Of a stretch of DNA of 44,054 nucleotides, positions 7,187 to 13,091 are shown one piece after another. Position numbers and translations under genes: made by a program. Each line of letters starts with the position of its first letter. The first letter of the stretch is position 1. The DNA comes from a virus: positions 1 through 44,054 of the IMG/VR virus record IMGVR_UViG_3300044612_002370; one strand, 5' to 3'. The notes under the pieces were generated by a model that made no database searches, had not been told where the DNA came from, and saw only the letters and a list, made by a program, of their open reading frames with translations.

Positions 7187-7877
7187 TTCTTTTTGCGACG
7201 TGCCTCCGTACGTGCGAATCCGACCGGACGGGCAATGGCAGGGCGCCGATCACCAAAACGGCCCCTGGCGCAACATGCCAGCCCCGCAGAGGGGAACGCC
7301 GTGGCAGGCGCCCATGAAATTGCCGACTGGCTGCGAGAACGCCACGGGGGAGCCAATACCACCGCCGATCTGCTCGATGGGGTTGGGTGCCACCAGCCTG
7401 CATGCCCGGCAGGGTGGCCACCGATCGGCCCAGGGCAGGAAGATGTTGCGCACGCAGTTGGCCGTGAGCTGCGGAGGCCCGATGTCTAACCCCGTGTCAA
7501 ACGATGAGCTGGACTGGCTGATCTGGCGCGCCCTGCGGGATCGGAGCGACCGCGACGGGCACCCGACAAATGACAGCGATCTGGTGGCCGCCGCTGGGGG
7601 CAACTGGCGCCGCATCGATTCCAGAATCCAGGCCATGCGCAAAACAGGCCGGATCCAGTTCTGGAGGCACCCTCTTGCAGGTCAGGGCTTCAAGCCCCAC
7701 GGCTGGGAAGTGCTCGGCTGCCCTGGTGCCGGCGGCAGCGAGGATGGGCAATGGCATTGGCGCGAGGGCTGCGCCGATTGCCTGCGCCGCGTTAGGCCGG
7801 ATCCCGCTGATGGGGTGATCGAACCGCCTCCCATCATTGCTTTTGAGTGTGAGTTGAGGATTGAACCCAACACCTAA
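7179..7877 (+). CDS. Unknown protein, or two genes with an ambiguous frame
   Basis: One frame is open from ATG 7179 to 7877 (232 residues). The beginning (VPPYVRIRPDGQWQGAD) and the end (from MSNPVSNDELDWLIWRALRD at 7482, a winged-helix-like 131 residues) look protein-like. The middle (about 7300-7480) does not. There another frame reads AHEIADWLRERHGGANTTAD and stops at 7487-7489, overlapping an ATG at 7482 by 8 bases, which is how genes join in this operon. So two genes are likely: one ending at 7489 after an apparent -1 frame change, and one at 7482-7877. Confidence 0.5.
   Translation: MADSFCDVPPYVRIRPDGQWQGADHQNGPWRNMPAPQRGTPWQAPMKLPTGCENATGEPIPPPICSMGLGATSLHARQGGHRSAQGRKMLRTQLAVSCGGPMSNPVSNDELDWLIWRALRDRSDRDGHPTNDSDLVAAAGGNWRRIDSRIQAMRKTGRIQFWRHPLAGQGFKPHGWEVLGCPGAGGSEDGQWHWREGCADCLRRVRPDPADGVIEPPPIIAFECELRIEPNT
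7301..7489 (+). CDS. Alternative frame: possible 62-residue gene
   Basis: From GTG 7301 this frame gives a product with a good helical segment AHEIADWLRERHGGANTTAD and a C-terminus ending in GRELRRPDV. Its stop overlaps the ATG at 7482 in the same 8-base manner as other junctions in this genome. It may be a separate gene or the C-terminal half of the gene starting at 7179 after a frame change. It cannot be translated together with the uninterrupted frame as one product. Confidence 0.35.
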   Translation: MAGAHEIADWLRERHGGANTTADLLDGVGCHQPACPAGWPPIGPGQEDVAHAVGRELRRPDV

Positions 7878-8394
7878 CCCAAAACGCCCCGGTCGCCCTC
7901 GTAAGCCTGCTGTCCCCAGGGTTACACCAGAGCCTCCAGACACTACCCCGCCCGCTCCGCCACCTCCTAGCGGGGATGCAGTGGCAGCGGCTCTGATCGC
8001 CGTAGCGTCAGGCGCCGTGCCGGTTGAAGCCTGGCCCTTGCGAGCTGACGAGCCCCTCGACCGGCAGCAGGTCTGGGCCGGCAGCGGCTGGCGGTTTGCG
8101 TTCTGGTGGCAGCTGGGGGTGCTCCACCGCCTGGCTGTGGCGCTGGCCCCTGGTGGCGGCCGGTGGGAGTACGGCTGTGGCCGGTGGCCTGATTGGACGG
8201 CGGGCGCCGATGCCGTGGTGCTTGATCCGATCCACCACTTGCTGACCCCGAAGCAACGTGCCCAGTTGCAGGCACGGCTGCTGGAGTGCCCACAACGGCC
8301 GCGCCCTGCGGTGCCTGAGTATTTCCTGCGCCCTTGGCCATCGCTCAATGAGACGTTTCCGCCTGATGAGGACTGGCTGGAGCGGGCGAGCTGA
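7861..8394 (+). CDS. Protein of unknown function with a proline-rich N-terminus
   Basis: 177 residues from a TTG start at 7861, overlapping the previous gene by 17 bases. The first 40 residues are basic and then proline-rich (KRPGRPRKPAVPRVTPEPPD), like an AT-hook followed by a disordered linker. The rest is a compact, tryptophan-rich domain (WRFAFWWQLGVLHRLAVALA). Last gene of the rightward operon; it converges on the leftward group ending at 8479. The KRPGRPRK motif might contact DNA, but this is only suggestive. Confidence 0.55.
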   Translation: MNPTPNPKRPGRPRKPAVPRVTPEPPDTTPPAPPPPSGDAVAAALIAVASGAVPVEAWPLRADEPLDRQQVWAGSGWRFAFWWQLGVLHRLAVALAPGGGRWEYGCGRWPDWTAGADAVVLDPIHHLLTPKQRAQLQARLLECPQRPRPAVPEYFLRPWPSLNETFPPDEDWLERAS

Positions 8395-8412
8395 GGGCCC
8401 AACAGTTCAGTT

Positions 8413-8427
8413 GTCCGGAAATTCCGG
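8413..8427. promoter_or_regulatory. 15-base palindrome in the convergent intergenic region
   Basis: TCCGGAAATTCCGGA is a self-complementary sequence 19 bases after the stop of the rightward operon. It could be the stem of a weak terminator for the plus-strand operon (no T-run follows) or a protein-binding site. Confidence 0.35.
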
Positions 8428-8451
8428 ATGGCTGAATTTGATGCGGTCATG

Positions 8452-8473
8452 AAAAGCCCCCGGATGGGGGCGG
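8452..8473 (-). terminator. Intrinsic terminator of the leftward small-gene operon
   Basis: On the minus strand, shortly after the stop at 8479, there is a GCCCCC stem, ATCC loop and GGGGGC stem, followed directly by TTTT. This is a textbook rho-independent terminator closing the leftward group 11021-8479. Confidence 0.7.
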
Positions 8474-8478
8474 TGTGG

Positions 8479-8850
8479 TTAGTCGTCGTCCCTGGAGTGA
8501 TCGCGGTGTCTGTCCCGCGCTTCGGCATGGTCCATTGCGATGGTCCTTGCACGTTCACGGTTGCGAATGCGTTGTTCTCGCAGGGCGTCGGCCGCATGCG
8601 CTTCCCACTGTTCGGCATAGTTCGACACCAGCTGCAGCAGGCGAAAAGCCTCGGCCCGTTCGTCTCGGGCGCGTTGCCAGGCACCGGGCTCCTGAGGGTA
8701 AAAATCTCTCAGGTTGCAGGTTGCGGCCTGCAGCAATTCCTCTGTAGCCGTAGCTGCTTTCCGGACGGCTCGATACTCGGCCTCCAGGTTGGCGGCGCCG
8801 GTGCCGTTTAGGTGGATCGTGGGCAGGGTAACAGGGGTTGGGGTGCTCAT
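8479..8850 (-). CDS. Charged helical protein of unknown function
   Basis: 123 residues. After a short N-terminal part the protein is one long, charged, probably coiled-coil helix (EAEYRAVRKAATATEELLQA and onwards) ending in an extremely charged Arg/Asp/His tail. The ATG at 8850 is preceded, on the minus strand, by the ATGCCTGACCCC junction at 8899. A longer frame from that ATG exists in a different reading frame, but the 8850 start gives the more protein-like sequence. Last gene of the leftward group, followed by a strong terminator. Confidence 0.6.
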   Translation of the reverse strand: MSTPTPVTLPTIHLNGTGAANLEAEYRAVRKAATATEELLQAATCNLRDFYPQEPGAWQRARDERAEAFRLLQLVSNYAEQWEAHAADALREQRIRNRERARTIAMDHAEARDRHRDHSRDDD

Positions 8851-8891
8851 GGGTTGGATGCAGTTGGTTTGAATCTGGGGTCAGGTTGGGG

Positions 8892-9089
8892 TCAGGCATC
8901 AACCGGCACCTTCTTGACGCGCAGGGTCCCCCCGCAAAGCCTGAGGGCCCGATCACGCAGTTGCCGCGCACCGGTGATGCTGAGCTGATCGGCCCTGGCC
9001 ATGCTGCAAAATTCAGGCAACCGCCTGTCGTTAATGCGGATGCCGTGGGCCCATGTTTGGCCGTTGTGAACTTCGACGCGGTATGTCAT
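8892..9089 (-). CDS. Small protein of unknown function
   Basis: 65 residues from ATG 9089 (MTYRVEVHNGQTWAHGIRIN). An upstream start at 9161 would add low-complexity sequence that encodes the intergenic hairpin and overlaps the previous gene, so it is rejected. The sequence has two short beta-like segments followed by a basic helix (ARQLRDRALRLCGG). Its stop is the TGA inside the ATGCCTGACCCC junction sequence shared by several neighbours. Confidence 0.5.
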   Translation of the reverse strand: MTYRVEVHNGQTWAHGIRINDRRLPEFCSMARADQLSITGARQLRDRALRLCGGTLRVKKVPVDA

Positions 9090-9118
9090 GGAATGGAAGG
9101 CGACGGGATTGGATTGCT

Positions 9119-9134
9119 GCCGGGAAGCCCCGGC
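9119..9134 (-). terminator. Repeated intergenic hairpin, copy 1
   Basis: GCCGGG-AAGC-CCCGGC, a 6-bp stem with a 4-base loop, 10 bases past the stop of the 9145-9324 gene. The same stem with changed loop follows two other leftward genes (9358-9374 and 10819-10834), each flanked by GGTTGC/GGGCTGGGG-like sequence. No T-run follows, so it may slow exonucleases or act with rho rather than terminate intrinsically. Confidence 0.5.
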
Positions 9135-9144
9135 GGGCTGGGGG

Positions 9145-9324
9145 TCAAACGTACCGGCCATGGCGGATCAAGGCTTTGTGTTGTTCGCAAGCCGGCCATT
9201 TCCTGATAGATACCAATGCTAATTCAAGAGTGCTGAACTTGTCGATCAGTTCGCCATCCTTAAAGGTTGCAAAAAAGAGGCCGGGTAAGGCGGGGATGGT
9301 TTGAATTTTTTTTGCTTTGGTCAT
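9145..9324 (-). CDS. Small protein of unknown function
   Basis: 59 residues, MTKAKKIQTIPALPGLFFAT followed by FKDGELIDKFSTLELALVSI and a C-terminal basic segment. A lysine-rich start leads into a compact alpha/beta sequence. No family is recognised. It lies between the 9388-9594 and 8892-9089 genes on the same strand and is followed by the intergenic hairpin at 9119-9134. A purine-rich stretch upstream can serve as ribosome site. Confidence 0.5.
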   Translation of the reverse strand: MTKAKKIQTIPALPGLFFATFKDGELIDKFSTLELALVSIRKWPACEQHKALIRHGRYV

Positions 9325-9357
9325 GGCTGGATGTTGAGTGGCGGATGTTGAGTGGTT

Positions 9358-9374
9358 GCCGGGAAGCTCCCGGC
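9358..9374 (-). terminator. Repeated intergenic hairpin, copy 2
   Basis: GCCGGGA-AGC-TCCCGGC, a perfect 7-bp stem with a 3-base loop, 13 bases past the stop of the 9388-9594 gene. Loop and stem length differ from copy 1, but the stem and right flank (GGGCTGGGG) are the same, which looks like a shared element with compensatory change. Confidence 0.5.
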
Positions 9375-9387
9375 GGGCTGGGGGGGG

Positions 9388-9594
9388 TCAGATCACCCGG
9401 CCATTTAGCAGCAAAGTGGAATGAATGCCGCTGTCAAGGCTGAAGAACTCCTCAACGGGCTTGGCGTTGTTGATCTGATCAACCAGGCTGCGAACGACAA
9501 CCATGGCGGCTTCCCATGCGTCGGTGCCAAACTCCAGTGCGTTGACGGCGGCGCGGGCAGACTTGAGCTGGGATTGAAGGATGGCGGCGGTCAT
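9388..9594 (-). CDS. Small helical protein of unknown function
   Basis: 68 residues from ATG 9594 (MTAAILQSQLKSARAAVNAL). It contains LEFGTDAWEAAM, loosely like LQGTDFWLEL in the 10848-11021 product, so the two may be distant paralogues. Both genes have the same upstream two-block element about 50 bases before their start and the same hairpin after their stop. A start at 9672 would extend the frame over that element and is less likely. Confidence 0.5.
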   Translation of the reverse strand: MTAAILQSQLKSARAAVNALEFGTDAWEAAMVVVRSLVDQINNAKPVEEFFSLDSGIHSTLLLNGRVI

Positions 9595-9646
9595 GGCTGG
9601 CGGTGCAAGGTGGTGGCGGCTTGGGTCCCCCCTCGCCTGTCTCCGT

Positions 9647-9704
9647 AATGTAACGCCTAGATAACGCTTCAACCGTATCTAGCTGTGACGCTTCACAAAT
9701 TGTC
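9647..9704. promoter_or_regulatory. Duplicated two-block regulatory element, copy 1
   Basis: Two blocks are shared with 11067-11124 at identical spacing: an exact 21-base block (9647-9667, core TAACGCCTAGATAACGC) and TGTGACGCTT about 16 bases later, followed by ATTGTC. Within it TAACGC occurs at 9651 and 9662 (11 apart) and TGACGC at 9686. The middle is diverged, so the blocks look like binding sites. It lies 53 bases upstream of the leftward gene starting at 9594. Confidence 0.65.
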
Positions 9705-9941
9705 GCGTTTAGCCTTGGCCTGGCGGTGCAGGAATACGCGCTCAGCAACCGCCATTTTCCCCTCCGGCGTGAATCGCTCCCAGCATCGAGAACACAGCCG
9801 CCCATAAGTGCCGGTGTGGCGCCGGGGGCAGTTCTCGCACAGGAATCGCCGGCCGCCTGGTGCCAAACCCGCTTTGCGCTGGCGGTAAAGGCGCTGGCGT
9901 TGGGCTGCGGGGCTGGGGTCTGGGGTGTTGGGGTCAGGCAT
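9693..9941 (-). CDS. Small cysteine-containing protein, possible zinc finger
   Basis: 82 residues, MPDPNTPDPSPAAQRQRLYR and onwards. A CENCPRRHTGTYGRLCSRCW segment (about residues 35-54) has two Cys pairs spaced like a zinc ribbon, so a small metal-binding, perhaps nucleic-acid-binding, protein is likely. Its start is in the shared ATGCCTGACCCCAAC junction that also carries the stop of the upstream gene. Function unknown. Confidence 0.55.
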   Translation of the reverse strand: MPDPNTPDPSPAAQRQRLYRQRKAGLAPGGRRFLCENCPRRHTGTYGRLCSRCWERFTPEGKMAVAERVFLHRQAKAKRDNL

Positions 9942-10104
9942 TGGATCGCTTGATCAATATGTCCCGTACAGCATCGCTGGCATTGGAAGCACGGCGGTAG
10001 GCACTGCTCTGGCCTTTAGTCCTTCGGATGTGATCTGCAGCTTCGATGAGGGCAAAATGGGCAGCTCGCAGTGCGGTTTGCAGTTCAGTAGTGGGGTCAG
10101 GCAT
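9934..10104 (-). CDS. Small helical protein of unknown function
   Basis: 56 residues from ATG 10104 (MPDPTTELQTALRAAHFALI). Mostly one amphipathic helix, then a basic end. Start and stop both lie in ATGCCTGACCCC-type junctions, so it overlaps both neighbours by 8 bases. No family is recognised. Confidence 0.5.
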   Translation of the reverse strand: MPDPTTELQTALRAAHFALIEAADHIRRTKGQSSAYRRASNASDAVRDILIKRSNA

Positions 10105-10345
10105 CGGGCAGGGGAGGTAATCGATAATCGCCATCGAGCCGAGGCCCTAGACAAATGTCGCCAGGGCGATGGCGGAATCCATGGTCCAGATCGACCACAA
10201 CGTTGGGGCTACGGAGATCCACTCCGTACAGCCGTGCCAGCTTGGGGCTGCTGATGAAATGCTCTTGTCCGTCGTTGGCGCTGGTCACATAGCCAGGGCG
10301 CAACACGTAGCGGGGGCGACTGATTGCGCCGTTGGGGTCAGGCAT
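10097..10345 (-). CDS. Small protein of unknown function
   Basis: 82 residues from ATG 10345 (MPDPNGAISRPRYVLRPGYV). The sequence looks like a compact beta-rich domain with a basic start and the motif VVVDLDHGFRHRPGD. Both ends use the shared 8-base stop/start overlap. No family is recognised. Confidence 0.55.
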   Translation of the reverse strand: MPDPNGAISRPRYVLRPGYVTSANDGQEHFISSPKLARLYGVDLRSPNVVVDLDHGFRHRPGDICLGPRLDGDYRLPPLPDA

Positions 10346-10790
10346 TGATGTCACGGGTTATGCCGCATGTGTAACGGCGTTGGAGCAGCTCTGCTACCAC
10401 AGGTCGCAGCAGCTCTTGCAATTCCAGGTTGTAGGCGCTGGCAATGTCCGCCAGCCGGGCCCGCCGTGCCCGCTCTGCTCGGGCCATGGTGCCTCGATCC
10501 ACCAGCCCCCAGGCGGCGGCGATGGTGGCAGTGATCGGCGCTAGGGCCGGAACTGGTTGAGCGGGGAGCAGCCGCGCTGAGTCAGCAGCCAAAGCCTCGA
10601 CCTGCAGCAGGCCCCAGGTCCCGGCTGCGTAGGTGTTGACCACCGCAGCGACCAGCGCCGCGCCGATCTGCTGGCGATGGCGCCAGAGCCACTGGCCCCC
10701 GGCCGCAATGGCCAGGCCGGCCAGGGTGATCAGCAGGGGGGCGATGCGTGCCGCCGCTGCAGTGGGGTGAAGGGTTCGAGATTTGGTCAT
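10338..10790 (-). CDS. Putative membrane protein
   Basis: 150 residues. A hydrophobic N-terminal segment (IAPLLITLAGLAIAAGGQWLW) follows a basic start, and a second one (IGAALVAAVVNTYAAGTWGL) comes shortly after, then an Ala-rich third (VPALAPITATIAAAWGLV). The rest is a basic helix ending in DINA. This is compatible with a small inner-membrane protein. A holin role is possible, but the gene lies far from the other lysis-like genes. Its stop is in the shared ATGCCTGACCCCAAC junction. Confidence 0.55.
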   Translation of the reverse strand: MTKSRTLHPTAAAARIAPLLITLAGLAIAAGGQWLWRHRQQIGAALVAAVVNTYAAGTWGLLQVEALAADSARLLPAQPVPALAPITATIAAAWGLVDRGTMARAERARRARLADIASAYNLELQELLRPVVAELLQRRYTCGITRDINA

Positions 10791-10818
10791 GGGATTGGGG
10801 GGGGGGATTGGATTGGTT

Positions 10819-10834
10819 GCCGGGAAGCCCTGGC
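10819..10834 (-). terminator. Repeated intergenic hairpin, copy 3
   Basis: GCCGGG-AAGC-CCTGGC, the same stem as copies 1 and 2 with one G-T type change, 14 bases past the stop of the 10848-11021 gene and with the same GATTGGATTGGTTGC left flank as copy 1. Confidence 0.45.
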
Positions 10835-10847
10835 GCTAGTGGGGTGA

Positions 10848-11021
10848 TCAGACGAGGCTGGCGGCCTCCATGGTCCCGGCCATGGTGCGCAGAATGGCGT
10901 GCGCTTTGCAGAGTTCGGCCTGGATGTCAGCGGGCAACTCCAACCAGAAATCGGTGCCCTGCAGGGCCTCCAGTTCGTTGGCTGCGTTGGTGGCGGCTGT
11001 GTGCGCGTTGCCGAAGTCCAT
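10848..11021 (-). CDS. Small helical protein of unknown function
   Basis: 57 residues from ATG 11021 (MDFGNAHTAATNAANELEAL), then QGTDFWLELPADIQAELCKA. All-helical, no motif known. It is the first gene of the leftward group and sits 46 bases downstream of the second copy of the two-block regulatory element, with the repeated hairpin after its stop. It resembles the 9388-9594 product in its GTD-W region. Confidence 0.5.
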   Translation of the reverse strand: MDFGNAHTAATNAANELEALQGTDFWLELPADIQAELCKAHAILRTMAGTMEAASLV

Positions 11022-11066
11022 GGCGTGAAAACGATTGGATCCGGGGAACTCTGCCCCGGTGATCAG

Positions 11067-11124
11067 AATGTAACGCCTAGATAACGCCCCAGCGCCCTAA
11101 GGATGTGACGCTTTACGGATTGTC
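11067..11124. promoter_or_regulatory. Duplicated two-block regulatory element, copy 2
   Basis: Same architecture as 9647-9704: TAACGC at 11071 and 11082, TGACGC at 11106, and ATTGTC at the end, in the same orientation and spacing. It sits between the leftward gene starting at 11021 and the rightward operon beginning at 11221, so it could regulate either or both. Confidence 0.65.
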
Positions 11125-11142
11125 ATGAGGTTGGGGTTGTTT

Positions 11143-11180
11143 CGTGGCAAACCGTGGCAAACCGTGGCAAACCGTGGTAG
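11143..11180. repeat. 10-bp tandem direct repeats (iterons)
   Basis: Three exact copies of CGTGGCAAAC (11143-11172) and a partial fourth (CGTGGTAG). The 10-base period is close to one helical turn. Located 40-80 bases before the first gene of the rightward recombination/nucleotide operon, in the stretch where its promoter must lie. A repressor/activator array or a replication-initiator iteron set would look like this. Confidence 0.6.
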
Positions 11181-11220
11181 GTTCTGGAGACGCGCCACAC
11201 CCGTGCGCTCCCCCATCCCC

Positions 11221-11439
11221 ATGATCACTGACCCCCGGCACCGCGAGCTACTGCAACGGGCAATCGATGCCCAAACCTTGGTGTCCGATGAGTTGCAATC
11301 AGCTCATCGAGCGAGAATTGCATTACCGATTGACGACCCCAGACGACTAGGCGTGACAGACCTTTACCAAGACTGGGAGGCTTTGGAGCTTCTTATTTCT
11401 GGCTCTTTAGAGCTGCTGAACGAGAGGCCCCAGCCATGA
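11221..11439 (+). CDS. Small helical protein, first gene of the rightward operon
   Basis: 72 residues from ATG 11221 (MITDPRHRELLQRAIDAQTL). Two long helices, with acidic/basic surface, separated by a PIDDPRRLGV loop. No family is recognised. An upstream in-frame ATG at 11125 would translate the iteron array, so the internal start is preferred. Its stop overlaps the next ATG (ATGA). Confidence 0.6.
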   Translation: MITDPRHRELLQRAIDAQTLVSDELQSAHRARIALPIDDPRRLGVTDLYQDWEALELLISGSLELLNERPQP

Positions 11440-11582
11440 CCCTCCCATTCACCGGGGGAGTGTTTCTCGCCGGCGTGGTCTGCATCGCCTGGATCAGCAC
11501 AACCCTTCGGGCCCCTCAGATCCCGACACCGCCGCCCCATCCCTTGCTGTTCGAGCAGCACCAGCCAGTAAGGCATCCATGA
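11436..11582 (+). CDS. Small single-pass membrane protein
   Basis: 48 residues. A hydrophobic stretch (GGVFLAGVVCIAWIST, about residues 7-22) is followed by a proline-rich tail (PQIPTPPPHPLL). Both ends overlap neighbours by ATGA, which supports it as a real gene. Function unknown; small inner-membrane proteins of this type are frequent among early phage genes. Confidence 0.55.
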   Translation: MTLPFTGGVFLAGVVCIAWISTTLRAPQIPTPPPHPLLFEQHQPVRHP

Positions 11583-11920
11583 GCAAGTTGATACCAAAAC
11601 GCCGCCCCGGCCCCGGCACACGGGTCAGCGGTGCGATTTACGACGCCGTCGGCAACAGCGTAAGGGTGGACGCGCATCTATCTGCAGATGCCTACCAGCG
11701 GCTCAAGCTGTTGCAAGAAAAAACCGGCGACACCCAGGCAGGCGCCTTTCGCTCCCTAATTTTTAGGGGTGCCGAATCCCTTGGGTTCAAAGATTCGGTT
11801 TCCGCCATTGATGCGTTGGCTGCCGCCAATGGCGGGGCCAGCGATGCCAGGGCCGTGCATCACCTGATCCGGCTCGGCGCCGGACTCAGCCCAATTCTTT
11901 CCAATCCTCCAACGCCATGA
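11579..11920 (+). CDS. Putative small DNA-binding/regulatory protein
   Basis: 113 residues. A basic N-terminus (SKLIPKRRPGPGTRVSG) is followed by VRVDAHLSADAYQRLKLLQE and a second helix that resembles a ribbon-helix-helix fold (beta strand then two helices). The rest is a low-complexity Ala/Gly helix. Overlaps both neighbours by ATGA. Regulation of this operon through the iterons upstream is possible but not shown. Confidence 0.45.
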   Translation: MSKLIPKRRPGPGTRVSGAIYDAVGNSVRVDAHLSADAYQRLKLLQEKTGDTQAGAFRSLIFRGAESLGFKDSVSAIDALAAANGGASDARAVHHLIRLGAGLSPILSNPPTP

Positions 11921-12276
11921 ATCAACCATCTGATTGTGTGTCAGTGGCTGAGTTCCTGGACGCCAAACGCATTGACGCGACGATTTGCCACCTGGGAGGC
12001 CTGCGTGCATCCTGGAGGGCCATGGCCAGGCCCCAGCGGATTGATGCACTGCGGGTTGCAGCTCTAAGCCTGGGGAACATTGCTGATCGGCAGCTCCCGT
12101 TTGATCAGCGCCGCACCCGATGCCAAGTCGCTGGATCTGAAAACTGCATCTTGATGGGAGTACTCGCCCTGATTGCCTCCGCCCTGGCCTACACGGTAGG
12201 GGTTGAGCAAGGCCTCGCACGGTGCATGCAAGGAAGGGCTGTGGGAAGTGCTGTGGCTCCGACGGTGGTGCGATGA
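11917..12276 (+). CDS. Unknown protein with one C-terminal membrane segment
   Basis: 119 residues. The first 75 are soluble, helical and basic; residues about 78-100 (ILMGVLALIASALAYTVGVE) are hydrophobic enough to span a membrane, followed by a short basic tail. Overlaps the exonuclease start by ATGA at 12273-12276. No family is recognised. Confidence 0.5.
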   Translation: MNQPSDCVSVAEFLDAKRIDATICHLGGLRASWRAMARPQRIDALRVAALSLGNIADRQLPFDQRRTRCQVAGSENCILMGVLALIASALAYTVGVEQGLARCMQGRAVGSAVAPTVVR

Positions 12277-13091
12277 AAATCGCCGACTACCACCGCCACC
12301 CAGCCTGGTCCCCAACGGCGCTCAAATGCGCCGCGACCGAAACCATGGCGGTATTCAATCACCGGTTTGGCCCTGGTGCCGCGCCGTTTGTTCCGTCCGA
12401 TGACATGAATAAAGGCAGTTTGGTTGACTGCTTGCTAACGCCTCCATTTTGCATTGACGAGATGTTTGCTGTCTACGAAAATGTAGACAAGCGCACTAAA
12501 GAAGGGAAGGCTAACTGTGCCGAAGCCGCAGAAAAAGGGCTTACCGTTATCAGCTTAGCATGGCTTGCAAATGCCGAGGCAATTGTCAAAGTTCTCAAAG
12601 CTGATCCTGACATCGGCCCGGTCCTGGACAAACTAACTAAAGCGGCCTGCCAAGTTCCACACTTTTGGAACGATGAGGCCGGCCGCCCTTGTCGGATGCT
12701 GCCTGACATCATAACGATTGACGGCTGTCTTTATGATGTCAAAAAAAGCCGATCTGCCAAGCAAAAAAAATTCTATTGGCAGGCTATGGATCTTGGATAT
12801 GACTTACAAATGTCACACCTTGATCTCGGCTTTAAGGATAAATACGGTCGCCCCCCCGAAGAGATTGGCGTCATTGCTTTCGAGTGGGAAACCCCGCATG
12901 ATTGCACCTTGCTAATTCTTGATCAAGACGACATCGCCCTAGGTTTTGAAAAACGCGAAGAGGCATTCCGCCGCATCGCTGAATGCCAGACTTCTGGCAT
13001 CTGGCCCAGCTATGGGCGGCAATCTTTCCGACCGGAACGCGCCAGCGTTGCGCCATTAACCATTGATCCCGATTCTATTGAGCTTTTCTGA
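12273..13091 (+). CDS. RecE-like PD-(D/E)XK exonuclease
   Basis: 272 residues from ATG 12273, which overlaps the previous stop. It resembles the exonuclease partner of phage single-strand annealing systems (RecE C-terminal/lambda Exo superfamily), degrading one strand to expose a 3' tail. The nuclease core is visible: LPDIITIDGCLYDVKKS with D145 and the D155-x-K157 pair. An upstream GSLVDCLL corresponds to the usual GxxxHxxL motif, but here the His is Asp. The gene is directly followed by, and overlaps (TGATG), a RecT-like gene, which supports the pairing. Confidence 0.78.
   Translation: MKIADYHRHPAWSPTALKCAATETMAVFNHRFGPGAAPFVPSDDMNKGSLVDCLLTPPFCIDEMFAVYENVDKRTKEGKANCAEAAEKGLTVISLAWLANAEAIVKVLKADPDIGPVLDKLTKAACQVPHFWNDEAGRPCRMLPDIITIDGCLYDVKKSRSAKQKKFYWQAMDLGYDLQMSHLDLGFKDKYGRPPEEIGVIAFEWETPHDCTLLILDQDDIALGFEKREEAFRRIAECQTSGIWPSYGRQSFRPERASVAPLTIDPDSIELF

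Noticed and set aside
7497-8684. 395-residue minus-strand frame
   Set aside because: It runs antisense to two coupled plus-strand genes and has low-complexity composition typical of a GC-rich shadow frame.
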